Below are positions 16,125 to 24,129 of a stretch of 64,000 nt of DNA, in pieces; position 1 is the first letter of the stretch; every line of letters begins with the position of its first letter. Below the pieces are notes generated by a model that did not search any database, had not been told where the DNA came from, and saw only the letters and a program-made list of their open reading frames with translations. The translations under genes were made by a program, and so were the position numbers. This stretch comes from Streptomyces sp. CBMA152 (GTDB taxonomy: Bacteria > Actinomycetota > Actinomycetes > Streptomycetales > Streptomycetaceae), in the NCBI RefSeq assembly GCF_014596475.1, contig NZ_MECJ01000001.1, positions 62,001 through 126,000 on the forward strand, read 5' to 3'.

Positions 16125-17200
16125 TTGGCACCTTCCTTGACCGCGGCGGCGGCCTGCGCCTGCGCCGGGATGTCTGCTACGGCGTCAACTGCGTCGTCAC
16201 CCTCGACCACGTCGACCTGGAGCCCCTGCTCGCGCAGGAATCCGACGGGGACGACGTTCTCCTCGTACCGTCCGGGCAGCTCGATGCGCATCCGGCCGAT
16301 CTGGCGCCCGCCGACGGTGTCCATCGCGGCGCCGAGGATCGAGATGTCGATGTTGTACGTACGGGACAGCTGCGAGATGACCGGCTGGGTGGCCGTCTCG
16401 CCGTGGAAGGTGACGTCGACGACGGTCCGCTCGGGGCCGGTGGCCGCTCCCGTGACCGGGAACAGCTCGGCGGCGAGCTCGGAGCCGGGGGTGGCGAGCA
16501 GTTCGCCGACGGTGCCGGACTCGACGATCCGTCCGCGCTTCATCAGGGCGGCCGAGTCGCAGACCGTCTTGACGACGTCCATCTCGTGCGTGATGAGCAG
16601 CACGGTCAGGCCGAGCTGCTGGTTGAGGTCGCGCAGCAGCTGGAGGATCGAGCGGGTGGTCTCCGGGTCGAGGGCGCTGGTCGCCTCGTCGGAGAGCAGC
16701 ACCTTGGGGTCGCCGGCGAGCGCCCGGGCGATGCCGACGCGCTGCTTCTGGCCGCCGGAGAGCTGGGATGGGTACGCCTTCGCCTTGTCGGAGAGGCCCA
16801 CCAGGTCGAGCAGTTCGAGGGCCTTGCGCGAGCGCTCCTTGCCGGAGACGCCGAGGATTTCGAGCGGCAGCTCGATGTTGTCCTGGACGGTGCGCGCGGA
16901 CAGCAGGTTGAAGTGCTGGAAGACCATGCCGATGCGGCTGCGGGCCTGGCGCAGTTCCTTGCCTGCGCGGCGGCTCCGTCCGGCGAGCGCGGTGAGGTCG
17001 ACGCCGTCGACGGTCACGGTGCCGCTCGTCGGCCGCTCCAGGAGGTTGACGCAGCGGATGAGGGAGGACTTGCCGGCGCCGCTCTGGCCGATGACGCCGA
17101 AGACCTCGCCCTCGCGGACATGGAGATCGACGCCGTCCAGGGCGGTGACCTCACGGCCGCGCGACTGGTAGACCTTGGTGAGGCCCGTAGTGGTGATCAC
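16121..17200 (-). CDS. metN: Methionine ABC transporter ATP-binding protein
   Basis: 359 residues from GTG 17200 (GACGGAAA before it); the open frame above it lacks a ribosome binding site. Walker A is GVIGQSGAGKSSLIR, the signature is LSGGQKQRVGIARAL, Walker B is KVLLSDEATSALDP, and the H-loop is LITHEMDVV. The C-terminal NIL domain (about residues 275-350), which in MetN senses intracellular methionine and inhibits transport, is present (TVVDVTFHGETATQPVISQL). It is the first gene of metNIQ. A 162-nt spacer separates it from the Cys/Met-rich leader peptide at 17363-17449. Confidence 0.95.
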   Translation of the reverse strand: MITTTGLTKVYQSRGREVTALDGVDLHVREGEVFGVIGQSGAGKSSLIRCVNLLERPTSGTVTVDGVDLTALAGRSRRAGKELRQARSRIGMVFQHFNLLSARTVQDNIELPLEILGVSGKERSRKALELLDLVGLSDKAKAYPSQLSGGQKQRVGIARALAGDPKVLLSDEATSALDPETTRSILQLLRDLNQQLGLTVLLITHEMDVVKTVCDSAALMKRGRIVESGTVGELLATPGSELAAELFPVTGAATGPERTVVDVTFHGETATQPVISQLSRTYNIDISILGAAMDTVGGRQIGRMRIELPGRYEENVVPVGFLREQGLQVDVVEGDDAVDAVADIPAQAQAAAAVKEGAK

Positions 17201-17362
17201 AGGATTTCCGTCACTGTCGAGTGCGCGGCGCGGTGTCCGCCGGGCACGGTGCATTCGTGTTCGGGACGCGTCACAGCCACATCGGTGGTAACCGGGAGGC
17301 ATGGCGTGCGCGGGCATGGCTCATGGGTCTCGCTTCGGGGCGCGAGGCTCAGGCGGGGGCCC

Positions 17363-17449
17363 TCAGAAGGCGCACATTCGACACATACAACGAGCACCGG
17401 GCGTGTTCATCGCCTCGGTCGCAAGGGTGCGGCTGCTCGTCGTGGTCAT
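17363..17449 (-). CDS. Putative 28-residue Cys/Met-rich leader peptide upstream of metNIQ
   Basis: A short frame from ATG 17449 to TGA encodes a peptide whose last eight residues are C-M-C-R-M-C-A-F: three Cys and two Met within six codons. Two of the three Cys codons are TGT, rare in this GC-rich genome. There is no Shine-Dalgarno sequence, but a -10-like TTTACT ends six bases before the ATG, which fits leaderless translation. It reads toward metN, the first gene of a methionine importer. Cys-rich leader peptides are known upstream of sulfur genes in actinobacteria; this assignment is inferred from composition and position. A GC-rich stretch that can fold (TCGC...GCGA) follows the stop. Confidence 0.5.
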   Translation of the reverse strand: MTTTSSRTLATEAMNTPGARCMCRMCAF

Positions 17450-17455
17450 GCATGA

Positions 17456-17486
17456 AGTAAAGCAGAAGGAGCGAACGGCGGATCAA
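17456..17486 (-). promoter_or_regulatory. Candidate promoter for the leader peptide and metNIQ
   Basis: On the minus strand TTGATC (17481-17486) and TTTACT (17456-17461) are 19 bases apart. That spacing is longer than ideal, but the predicted transcription start coincides with the leader ATG. Confidence 0.4.
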
Positions 17487-17769
17487 GGCTGTCCGGATAG
17501 CGGACAGCATTCGCCCGCCATACGGACGGTTCGCGGGCGGCCGAGGAACGGCGGAAGCACCCCGCACACACCCCTCTCCCCCGCCTGGCCTGGGGCGATA
17601 CGACCGGCGGTGACTTCCCGGCGAAGGCCGCCGCGCGCTCGCCGACGTCGACGCCCTGTGGTCAAGACCACGGTGGCCGGATCTCGCCCGTCGGTCCGGC
17701 CGGATCGCGTTCCACGGTCTGCCCGGGGCGCGCGCAGCGGGCGCTTCGGCCCGTAATACGCTCGTTCTC
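17487..17769. other. Rest of the 569-bp metN upstream gap; no gene recognised
   Basis: The stretch lies between metNIQ (leftward) and the membrane gene pair (rightward). The only signal I see is TACGCT at 17757-17762, seven bases before ATG 17770, which fits a leaderless promoter for the rightward gene. Open frames here show no coding character. Confidence 0.5.
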
Positions 17770-18129
17770 ATGCTTGACGCCCTGACGGTCGCGGTCGCCG
17801 CCGCCGCGCTCGCCCTCGCCGCCTGGTGCGGCTTCGCCGCCTACCGGGACCAGCCCACCAAGGACTGGCACTTCATCGGCATGGCCGTCGTGACCGTGCT
17901 GGCCCTCGCCCAGCTGGTGATCGGCCTGGTGCAGCTCGGCCGCGGCGAGCGGCCCGACCAGGGCGTGGCGATCTTCGTCGCCTATCTGGTCGGCTCGTTC
18001 GCGGCGGTCCCGGCGGCCGGCATGCTCTCGCTGAGCGAGCGGACCAAGTGGGGCTCCGTGACGGTCTCGGCCGGTGCGGTGGTGCTCGCGGTTCTCGAAG
18101 TGCGTCTCTACGACATCTGGGGAGGGTGA
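17770..18129 (+). CDS. Small integral membrane protein, function unknown
   Basis: 119 residues with about four hydrophobic spans: ALTVAVAAAALALAAWCGFA, WHFIGMAVVTVLALAQLVIG, VAIFVAYLVGSFAAVPAAGM and GSVTVSAGAVVLAVLEVRL. No recognised domain. A -10-like TACGCT ends seven bases before the ATG, so the mRNA is probably leaderless. The next gene starts two bases after its stop, so the two form an operon and may form a complex. Confidence 0.75.
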   Translation: MLDALTVAVAAAALALAAWCGFAAYRDQPTKDWHFIGMAVVTVLALAQLVIGLVQLGRGERPDQGVAIFVAYLVGSFAAVPAAGMLSLSERTKWGSVTVSAGAVVLAVLEVRLYDIWGG

Positions 18130-18131
18130 CC

Positions 18132-18581
18132 GTGGCCGAGTCCACCGGGCGCGACGAATCCGCGCCGAAGAAGCTGGGCAGCGGCCCCGGCCGCGTACTG
18201 GTCTGGTTCTACGGGGTGTTCACCGTCGCCGCCGCCTCCCGCTCGATCGTCCAGATGATCCAGGACTTCGGCAAGGCGCCGCTGGCCTACGTCCTGTCGG
18301 CCGTCGCCGCCGTGGTGTACGCGTTCATCACGTACTCGCTGGTGCGCGGCGGCGAGGGGTTCCGGCGGGCGGCGCTGGTGTGCTGCGCCGCCGAGCTGGT
18401 GTTCGTGCTGACCGTGGGCACCTGGACGCTGGCGGACAAGTCCGCCTTCCCCGATGCCACGGTCTGGTCGGACTACGGCGTGGGCTATCTCTTCATCCCG
18501 GTGATCCTGCCGGTCCTCGGCATGCTGTGGCTGCGCCGGAACGGGACGCGGGCGCCCGAACAGCAGGACGCGAGCGCCTGA
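18132..18581 (+). CDS. Small integral membrane protein, function unknown
   Basis: 149 residues from GTG 18132, six bases after GGGGAGG inside the end of the previous gene; a GTG at 18126 overlapping the upstream stop is the alternative. Four hydrophobic spans: VLVWFYGVFTVAAASRSIV, PLAYVLSAVAAVVYAFITY, AALVCCAAELVFVLTVGTW and GYLFIPVILPVLGMLWLRR, with a polar C-terminal tail. No named family recognised; conservation with its partner gene is expected but not shown here. Confidence 0.75.
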   Translation: MAESTGRDESAPKKLGSGPGRVLVWFYGVFTVAAASRSIVQMIQDFGKAPLAYVLSAVAAVVYAFITYSLVRGGEGFRRAALVCCAAELVFVLTVGTWTLADKSAFPDATVWSDYGVGYLFIPVILPVLGMLWLRRNGTRAPEQQDASA

Positions 18582-18597
18582 AGCACCCGCGCACCGG

Positions 18598-19101
18598 CTA
18601 CGCGCTGGCCATGAACTCCCGGGCCGCCGCCTCCTTCTCCAGCGTGACCATCGACAGCTTCGCGGTCAGCGCCTCGGTGGAGACGGGCGCGTAGCCGTGC
18701 CGTCGGTAGAGCCGCAGGTTCGACTCGCTGCGGTGGCCGGTCAGGAGCTGGAAGCGCTTGGCGGAGAGCTCGCCCGCGAAGTGCTCCTCTATGGCGGCGA
18801 GCAGCCGGCTGCCCAGGCCGTGGCCCTGCATCCGGGGGTGCACCATCAGCTTGTCGATGCGGCCGGTGCCCGCCGCGTCCACGCTGCCGCGCACCGAGGC
18901 GACCACCTCGTCGCCGAGCCGCGCCACCAGCGCGTAGCCTCTGCCGAGCTCGGCCCGCAGGCCGTCGAGGGTCTGGGTGAGCGGCTCGATCGAGTAGTCG
19001 CCGTACAGCTCCGCCTCGCTCTGGTAGCAGAGGTACTGAAGCTTGAGGATCTGCTCGCAGTCGCCGTCACGCGCCGCAGAGATGGTCACGCTCATGCCCA
19101 T
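18598..19101 (-). CDS. GNAT N-acetyltransferase
   Basis: 167 residues from ATG 19101 (GGAAGG upstream); ATG 19095 is possible. A single GNAT domain: N-terminal ILKLQYLCYQSEAELYGDYS, strand GRIDKLMVHPRMQGHGLGSRL carrying the Q-x-x-G-x-G acetyl-CoA loop, and the end SESNLRLYRRHGYAPVS. The substrate is unknown. It converges on the small membrane pair, 16 bp away. Confidence 0.87.
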   Translation of the reverse strand: MGMSVTISAARDGDCEQILKLQYLCYQSEAELYGDYSIEPLTQTLDGLRAELGRGYALVARLGDEVVASVRGSVDAAGTGRIDKLMVHPRMQGHGLGSRLLAAIEEHFAGELSAKRFQLLTGHRSESNLRLYRRHGYAPVSTEALTAKLSMVTLEKEAAAREFMASA

Positions 19102-19136
19102 GGGTGCATGCCTTCCGCTACCTGTCCGCCGGTTGT

Positions 19137-19631
19137 CTAACGCTCCTTTCCCCGCAGTTCAGGAGCCGCAACCTCCGCCGCCAGCATTCTGCGCAGGCAT
19201 CCCAGGCAACGGGAACGCATCGGCCCTAGACTCCCCTGTGAGATATCCAACTCCCCTGCGATTTCGCGGTATGTGAGGTCGCTGGGCGAAAGAAGTGCAG
19301 TCAGCAGACGCGGGCAGTTCCCCGGCGTCCTGGCCACGGCCGTACGCAGCACGCGGCTCAGCTCCTCGCTGAGAACCCGGCGTTCCGGGCCTGTTTCGGG
19401 GTCGGCGGCGGGCTCGGCGACGAACGGCTGTTCGTGTCGGGCGCGCCGCCTGGCCCGGCGCACTTCCGCCCGAACGGCCCAGCGCACATAGGGGACGGGA
19501 TCAGCCGGATGGCGCTCCAGCAGACGTACCCAGACGTCCTGTTCGAGGTCGGCCGGATCGACACCGGCGCCCGGCGCCTCCGCGGCGGCCTCGGCGGCCA
19601 GCAGCGGGCTCAGCACTTTGACGAGGTCCAT
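19137..19631 (-). CDS. ECF-like sigma-70 family protein
   Basis: 164 residues. A sigma region 2 remnant, DPADLEQDVWVRLLERHPAD, is followed by YVRWAVRAEVRRARRRAR. Region 4 has the helix-turn-helix PSDLTYREIAGELDISQGSL ahead of GPMRSRCLGCLRRML. It is short, with region 2.1-2.2 abbreviated, as in many actinobacterial ECF-type factors. No anti-sigma gene adjoins it, so the activating signal is not evident. The ribosome binding site is weak. Target promoters unknown. Confidence 0.8.
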   Translation of the reverse strand: MDLVKVLSPLLAAEAAAEAPGAGVDPADLEQDVWVRLLERHPADPVPYVRWAVRAEVRRARRRARHEQPFVAEPAADPETGPERRVLSEELSRVLRTAVARTPGNCPRLLTALLSPSDLTYREIAGELDISQGSLGPMRSRCLGCLRRMLAAEVAAPELRGKER

Positions 19632-19742
19632 GCCGGGCGGGACGCGGCCGCCGTCCGGGACGGTTTCGACGGCGGCCGCATCTCACCCGTACGTGAAGTT
19701 CCGTATACGGGCGGGGCTGGTGGATACGGGCGGTGCCCGGGA

Positions 19743-20909
19743 CTACCGGCCGGCGCGGAAGTCGGCGGCGGCGAGCAGCGCGGTGTCCGCGTTGTCGGAG
19801 AAGACCGCGTCGATACCGGTCGCGTAGTACGTCTTGAACGCCCCGAAGGCGTCGCCGTACGCGTTGGGGTCGGTGCCGCGCTGGAAGTCGGCGGGCAGGA
19901 AGGTGTTCTCGTTGCGCATCGTGTACGGGTGCAGGATCAGCCCGTGCGCATGGGCGTCCTTGACCAGCGTGGTCGGCTTGGTCAGCCTGCCCTTGGCGTC
20001 CTTGGGGATGATCAGGTCGAGCGTGGGTCCGATGCCCTGGGCGTACGAGGCGATCCACTTCAGGCCCTCGGGCTTGACCAGGTCGTCGACCGTACGCGGG
20101 TCACCGGTCGCCACGAAGTCCCAGGGGCGGGTGCCGGTACCGGAGAGCAGCACCACCGACGGGGTGTCGACCAGCTTCGCCAGCCGCTGGATGCTGCTGG
20201 GCTCGAACGACTCCAGGAACTGCGGGGAGTCGGCGCGGTGGCGCCCGTAACGGCGCAGCAGCCTGGCGACCCGGTCCTCCAGGGGCAGGCCGATCGAGCG
20301 GAAGTAGGTGGGGTGCTTGGTCTCGGAGTGCAGCCAGATCCGGCGGCCCAGGCGGCGCCCCTCGCGCTCGGCCCAGCGCAGCACCTCCTCGAAGGTGGGC
20401 ACGTCCCAGCGGCCGTCGTACATCGTGTTGCGCTGACGGTTGGCGGGCAGCCGCTCCTTGGCCCGCAGGGTCTTGAGCTCGGCGAGCGTGAAGTCCTCGG
20501 TGAACCAGCCGGTGACGGCCGTGCCGTCGATCGTCTTGGTCGCCTTGCGGGACGCGAACTCGGGGTGGGCGGAGACATCGGTGGTGCCCGAGATGTCGTT
20601 CTCGTGACGGCACACCAGATGCCCGTCCTTGGTGGGCACGAGGTCCTGCTCGATGACGTGCGCGCCGAGGTCGAGGGCGTGCTGGTACGAGCCGAGCGTG
20701 TGCTCGGGGCGGTAACCGGCGGTGCCCCGGTGCCCTATGACGTACGGGACCGGCAGGTCCTTGTACGAGCCGTGACGGCTCGCCGCGCCCTGGCCCTCCC
20801 GGGGCTGCGCGCTCGCGGCCCCGGCCGGAAGACCTGCGGCAGCCGTGCCCAGCACCGCCGCGCCGAGCACGGTCCGCCGCCCGGGGCTCATCCGCTCACC
20901 CTGTGTCAT
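19743..20909 (-). CDS. Tat-exported glycerophosphodiester phosphodiesterase
   Basis: 388 residues from ATG 20909, five bases after AAGGAG; the GTG at 20915 overlaps that Shine-Dalgarno and is rejected. A twin-arginine signal, SPGRRTVLGAAVLGTAAAG, ends at an A-S-A cleavage site. The mature enzyme is a GDPD TIM barrel: YVIGHRGTAGYRPEHTLGSY, IEQDLVPTKDGHLVCRHEND (metal ligands and catalytic His), a GDPD insertion and the C-terminal NENTFLPADFQRGTDPNAYG and GIDAVFSDNADTA. It should hydrolyse glycerophosphodiesters outside the cell to sn-glycerol-3-phosphate and an alcohol, a phosphate- or carbon-scavenging role. Confidence 0.93.
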   Translation of the reverse strand: MTQGERMSPGRRTVLGAAVLGTAAAGLPAGAASAQPREGQGAASRHGSYKDLPVPYVIGHRGTAGYRPEHTLGSYQHALDLGAHVIEQDLVPTKDGHLVCRHENDISGTTDVSAHPEFASRKATKTIDGTAVTGWFTEDFTLAELKTLRAKERLPANRQRNTMYDGRWDVPTFEEVLRWAEREGRRLGRRIWLHSETKHPTYFRSIGLPLEDRVARLLRRYGRHRADSPQFLESFEPSSIQRLAKLVDTPSVVLLSGTGTRPWDFVATGDPRTVDDLVKPEGLKWIASYAQGIGPTLDLIIPKDAKGRLTKPTTLVKDAHAHGLILHPYTMRNENTFLPADFQRGTDPNAYGDAFGAFKTYYATGIDAVFSDNADTALLAAADFRAGR

Positions 20910-21149
20910 AAACACTCCTTCGCATACGTGTCCACTTGATCACGAGTTCGTTGGAGCCTAGGCGGCCGTGCCTTAAGGAGGGGAGCCCCGGGGGCCAAGC
21001 GGGGCGGAACGTGACGGAAACACACGTCAACATCGCGTATCCACTCCATGAACCCGATGTGCGATCAGCGCTGACCCGCGAGTATCGTCCTCACCTGCGG
21101 CGGACCTCATTCCGCTCGGACCCGTCAGCCCACGACCCCGGAGGAAGCG

Positions 21150-21821
21150 TTGTCCCGACTCGCGCTCATCAAGGCAGTGCTCGGACCGATCATGCGCCTG
21201 ATGTTCCGCCCGAAGGTGGAAGGCGTCGAGAACATCCCCGGGACGGGTCCGGTCATCCTCGCGGGCAACCATCTCACGTTCATCGACTCGATGATCATGC
21301 CGGTGTGCCTGGACCGTCCGGTGTACTTCATCGGCAAGGACGAGTACGTCACGGGCAAGGGCTTCAAGGGCCGCCTGATGGCGTGGTTCTTCACCGGCGT
21401 CGGCATGATCCCGGTGAACCGCGACGGCGGACACGGCGGGGTCGCGGCGCTCATGACGGGCCGTCAGATCCTGGAGGACGGCAAGGTCTTCAGCATCTAC
21501 CCCGAGGGCACCCGCTCCCCCGACGGCCGCCTCTACCGGGGCCGTACCGGCATCGCCCGGCTGACCCTGATGACCGGCGCGCCGGTGGTGCCGTTCGCGA
21601 TGATCGGCACGGACAAGATCCAGCCGAGCGGCGCGGGGTTGCCGCGGCCCGGCAAGGTGACGGTCCGCTTCGGTGAGCCGATGGAGTTCTCGCGGTACGA
21701 GGGCATGGACCGCGACCGGTATGTGCTGCGGGCGGTCACCGACTCCGTGATGGCGGAGGTCATGCGGCTGTCCGGGCAGGAGTACGTGGACATGTACGCG
21801 ACCAAGGCCAAGGCGGCGTAG
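21150..21821 (+). CDS. 1-acyl-sn-glycerol-3-phosphate acyltransferase (PlsC family)
   Basis: 223 residues from TTG 21150, placed four bases after GGAGGA; no ATG or GTG with a ribosome binding site fits the N-terminus better. Acyltransferase block I is the H-x4-D motif in AGNHLTFIDSMI, block III is IYPEGTRSPDGRLYRG, and GAPVVPFAMIGTDKIQPSG is the following block. It should acylate lysophosphatidate to phosphatidate at the membrane; Streptomyces carry several paralogues. No true membrane span is seen. It ends 101 bp before the convergent MFS gene, with repeat copy B in between. Confidence 0.9.
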   Translation: MSRLALIKAVLGPIMRLMFRPKVEGVENIPGTGPVILAGNHLTFIDSMIMPVCLDRPVYFIGKDEYVTGKGFKGRLMAWFFTGVGMIPVNRDGGHGGVAALMTGRQILEDGKVFSIYPEGTRSPDGRLYRGRTGIARLTLMTGAPVVPFAMIGTDKIQPSGAGLPRPGKVTVRFGEPMEFSRYEGMDRDRYVLRAVTDSVMAEVMRLSGQEYVDMYATKAKAA

Positions 21822-21852
21822 CCGCGTTTTCTTAGTGGGGCGCGGTGTTCGG

Positions 21853-21894
21853 CTGCGGACCGTAGGGGCTGGTCGCGCAGTTCCCCGCGCCCCT
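21853..21894. repeat. Intergenic repeat, copy B
   Basis: The core GGGGCGCGGGGAACTGCGCG (minus strand) with the neighbouring GACCAGCC matches the copies at 363-405 and 40585-40710. It again lies between two convergent genes, 32 bp after one stop and 29 bp before the other. Confidence 0.8.
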
Positions 21895-21922
21895 GAAGGC
21901 CGACCACCGCGCCCCTAGTTGT

Positions 21923-23467
21923 TCACGGGTGCTCCAGGCCCTCCTCCAGCTTCTGGCCCCGCAGCAGGAACCACGCCACCACCGCCGTCGCGAACAGCAC
22001 CGCGCTGCCGACGGCCGCCGCCGTCTGGAAGCCGTCGGTGAAGGCATCCCGGGCGGCGGACAGCAGCGGGGTCGCCTGTTCCGGCGGGAGCTTCGCCGCC
22101 GCCTCCACCGCGCCGCCCAGCGAGTCGCGAGACGCCTCGGAGACGCCCGGGGGAAGCGCCTCCGGGACCGTGAAGCCCCGGTAGATGCCGGTGACCACCG
22201 AACCCAGGAGCGCGATGCCAAGCGCCGCGCCCAGCTCGTACGCCGTCTCGGAGACCGCCGACGCCGCGCCCGCCTGCTCCTTCGGCACGCTCGACAGAAT
22301 GACGTCGGCGGTGACCGTGAAGGCGAGACCCGCGCCCAGGCCGCCGACGAACAGCGCGAGCCCCAGGGCCACGACGCCGGTGTCGGCCGATATCGCCACA
22401 CAGGCCGCGAGCGCCGCACCGACCGCCATCAGGCCGACCGTGACCGCACTGCGCACGGAGGCCCGGCGTGCCACGTATCCCGCCGCGAGCCCCGCGCCCA
22501 CCGCGCCCACGGCGGCGGGCAGTTCGATGAGCCCGGCCTCCAACGGCGAGCGCACCTGGACCAGTTGGAGGAACTGGGAGAGGAAGAAGACCAGGCCCGA
22601 GAGGCCGAGGATGGTCAGCAGATCGGCCAGGACCGCGCCGGAGAAACCCCGGTGGTGGAAGAGCCGCATGTCGAGCAGCGGCGATTCCAGGGTGAGCTGA
22701 CGGCGTACGAACCAGGCGAGCGCCAGCACGCCGACGGCCGCCACTCCGAGGATGTCCCAGCGGAAGCCGTTGACCGCCGCCTCCTTCACCGCGTACACGA
22801 TCGAGACCATGCCGACGAGCGAGAGCAGCACGCTGACCAGGTCCCATGGGCCGGGGTTGGGGTCGCGCGACTCGGGGAGCAGCTTGATGCCGACGAGGAC
22901 GAGCACCGCCATCACCGGCAGGTTGATCAGGAAGACCGAGCCCCACCAGAAGTTCTCCAGGAGGAAGCCGCCGACGACGGGTCCGACGGCCGCACCGGCC
23001 GAGGCTGCCGCGCCCCAGATGCCGACGGCGAGGCTGCGCTCCTTGGGGTCGTGGAAGATGTTGCGGATCAGCGCGAGGGTGGACGGCATCAGGGTCGCGC
23101 CCGCGACACCGAGCAGGGCACGCGCCGCGATCATCATCTCCGGGCTGGAGGCGTACGCGTTGAGCACCGAGACCGCGCCGAACGCCACGGCGCCGCAGAG
23201 CAGCAGCCGTTTGCGGCCGATGCGGTCGCCGAGGCTGCCCATGGAGACGAGCAGACCCGCGATGACGAACGAGTAGACGTCGCCGATCCACAGCAGCTGG
23301 GGGCCGGACGGCTTCAGGTCCTCGCTGAGGAACGGGGTGGCCAGGCCGAGCACGGTCGCGTCGACCGCGACCAGGAGGACCGCCAGCACGAGCACGGCGA
23401 GCGCGAGCCAGCGGCCGGGATGTCGGGTGTCGTGGGCGGTCTCGGCCCGCCGGTCGGTGCTGGTCAT
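21923..23467 (-). CDS. MFS multidrug-type transporter, DHA2 (14-span) family
   Basis: 514 residues with about 14 hydrophobic spans. Motif A is SMGSLGDRIGRKRLLL; motif D-like LAVDATVLGLATPFL and motif C-like GAAASAGAAVGPVVGGFLL mark drug:proton antiporters of the SmvA/LfrA/EmrB group. The ATG overlaps the stop of the upstream TetR gene (ATGA), so expression is coupled to the regulator. It probably exports a cationic or lipophilic compound; the substrate is unknown. Confidence 0.92.
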   Translation of the reverse strand: MTSTDRRAETAHDTRHPGRWLALAVLVLAVLLVAVDATVLGLATPFLSEDLKPSGPQLLWIGDVYSFVIAGLLVSMGSLGDRIGRKRLLLCGAVAFGAVSVLNAYASSPEMMIAARALLGVAGATLMPSTLALIRNIFHDPKERSLAVGIWGAAASAGAAVGPVVGGFLLENFWWGSVFLINLPVMAVLVLVGIKLLPESRDPNPGPWDLVSVLLSLVGMVSIVYAVKEAAVNGFRWDILGVAAVGVLALAWFVRRQLTLESPLLDMRLFHHRGFSGAVLADLLTILGLSGLVFFLSQFLQLVQVRSPLEAGLIELPAAVGAVGAGLAAGYVARRASVRSAVTVGLMAVGAALAACVAISADTGVVALGLALFVGGLGAGLAFTVTADVILSSVPKEQAGAASAVSETAYELGAALGIALLGSVVTGIYRGFTVPEALPPGVSEASRDSLGGAVEAAAKLPPEQATPLLSAARDAFTDGFQTAAAVGSAVLFATAVVAWFLLRGQKLEEGLEHP

Positions 23468-24015
23468 TTCTCCACGCTCCGTCGCGCTCCGCCGAGCAGC
23501 AACTCGACGATCATGTACTGGAAGTCCTTGGCGGCGACCCGGCCGTCCTGCACGGCCCAGGCGCCGGTGCCGATCAGCCCGTACAGGGCCTCGGTGAGCC
23601 AGGCCGGGGTGAGGTCGATCCGGAACTCGCCCTGCTCCTGGCCGCGCCGGAAGAGCGCGGAGACGCGCGCGTCCAGACGGGCCCAGCCCTCGTTCATCGT
23701 GTCGCCCTCGAAGAGCTGGTTCTCGGTGACCAGGAAGGCGAGCAGCCCGGCCCCGGGCTCCACCTCGGCGATCAGGCGCCGCAGCCCGTCGGCGGCGAGG
23801 CCCTCGTCGAGCCGGGCGGCGTCGAGGGCGGCCTCGAACTGCTCGATGCCACGGTTCTCCAGCGCCCTGACCAGCGCGTCGCGCCCGGCGAAGTGGCGGT
23901 GCAGGGTGGCCCGCCCGATGCCGGCGGCGCGGGCCACCTCGTCCATCGTGGCGGTCGATTTACGGGAGAGCAGGGCGGCTGCCGTACGCAGTACCTGCTC
24001 GCGGTCCACGGTCAT
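23464..24015 (-). CDS. TetR-family repressor of the adjacent efflux gene
   Basis: 183 residues. The N-terminal TetR helix-turn-helix is ATMDEVARAAGIGRATLHRH, ending FAGRDALVRA. The C-terminal ligand domain includes LLAFLVTENQLFEGDTMNEG and resembles TetR_C_33-type domains. It starts an operon with the MFS gene (ATGA overlap). A perfect 26-bp palindrome lies 16 bp upstream of its start, the obvious operator for self-repression. Inducer unknown. Confidence 0.92.
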   Translation of the reverse strand: MTVDREQVLRTAAALLSRKSTATMDEVARAAGIGRATLHRHFAGRDALVRALENRGIEQFEAALDAARLDEGLAADGLRRLIAEVEPGAGLLAFLVTENQLFEGDTMNEGWARLDARVSALFRRGQEQGEFRIDLTPAWLTEALYGLIGTGAWAVQDGRVAAKDFQYMIVELLLGGARRSVEK

Positions 24016-24030
24016 GAGACAACCATAGAC

Positions 24031-24056
24031 CGAATGAGACGTCGACGTCTCATTCG
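24031..24056. promoter_or_regulatory. Perfect 26-bp palindrome, probable TetR operator
   Basis: Each 13-base half reads CGAATGAGACGTC, joined directly to its complement without a spacer. It lies between the start of the tetR-MFS operon (24015) and the divergent DinB-like gene (24130), so the repressor could control both. Confidence 0.85.
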
Positions 24057-24129
24057 AATTACTGTCGACTCATCAGCTGTTGCTCACTAGCCTGGCGTCG
24101 ACCCATCGGATCCACGAGAGGAACCAACC

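Noticed and set aside
17201..17362. SAM-type riboswitch upstream of metN
   Set aside because: No S-box or SAM-IV core consensus was recognised; the leader-peptide explanation fits better. An Infernal scan would settle it.
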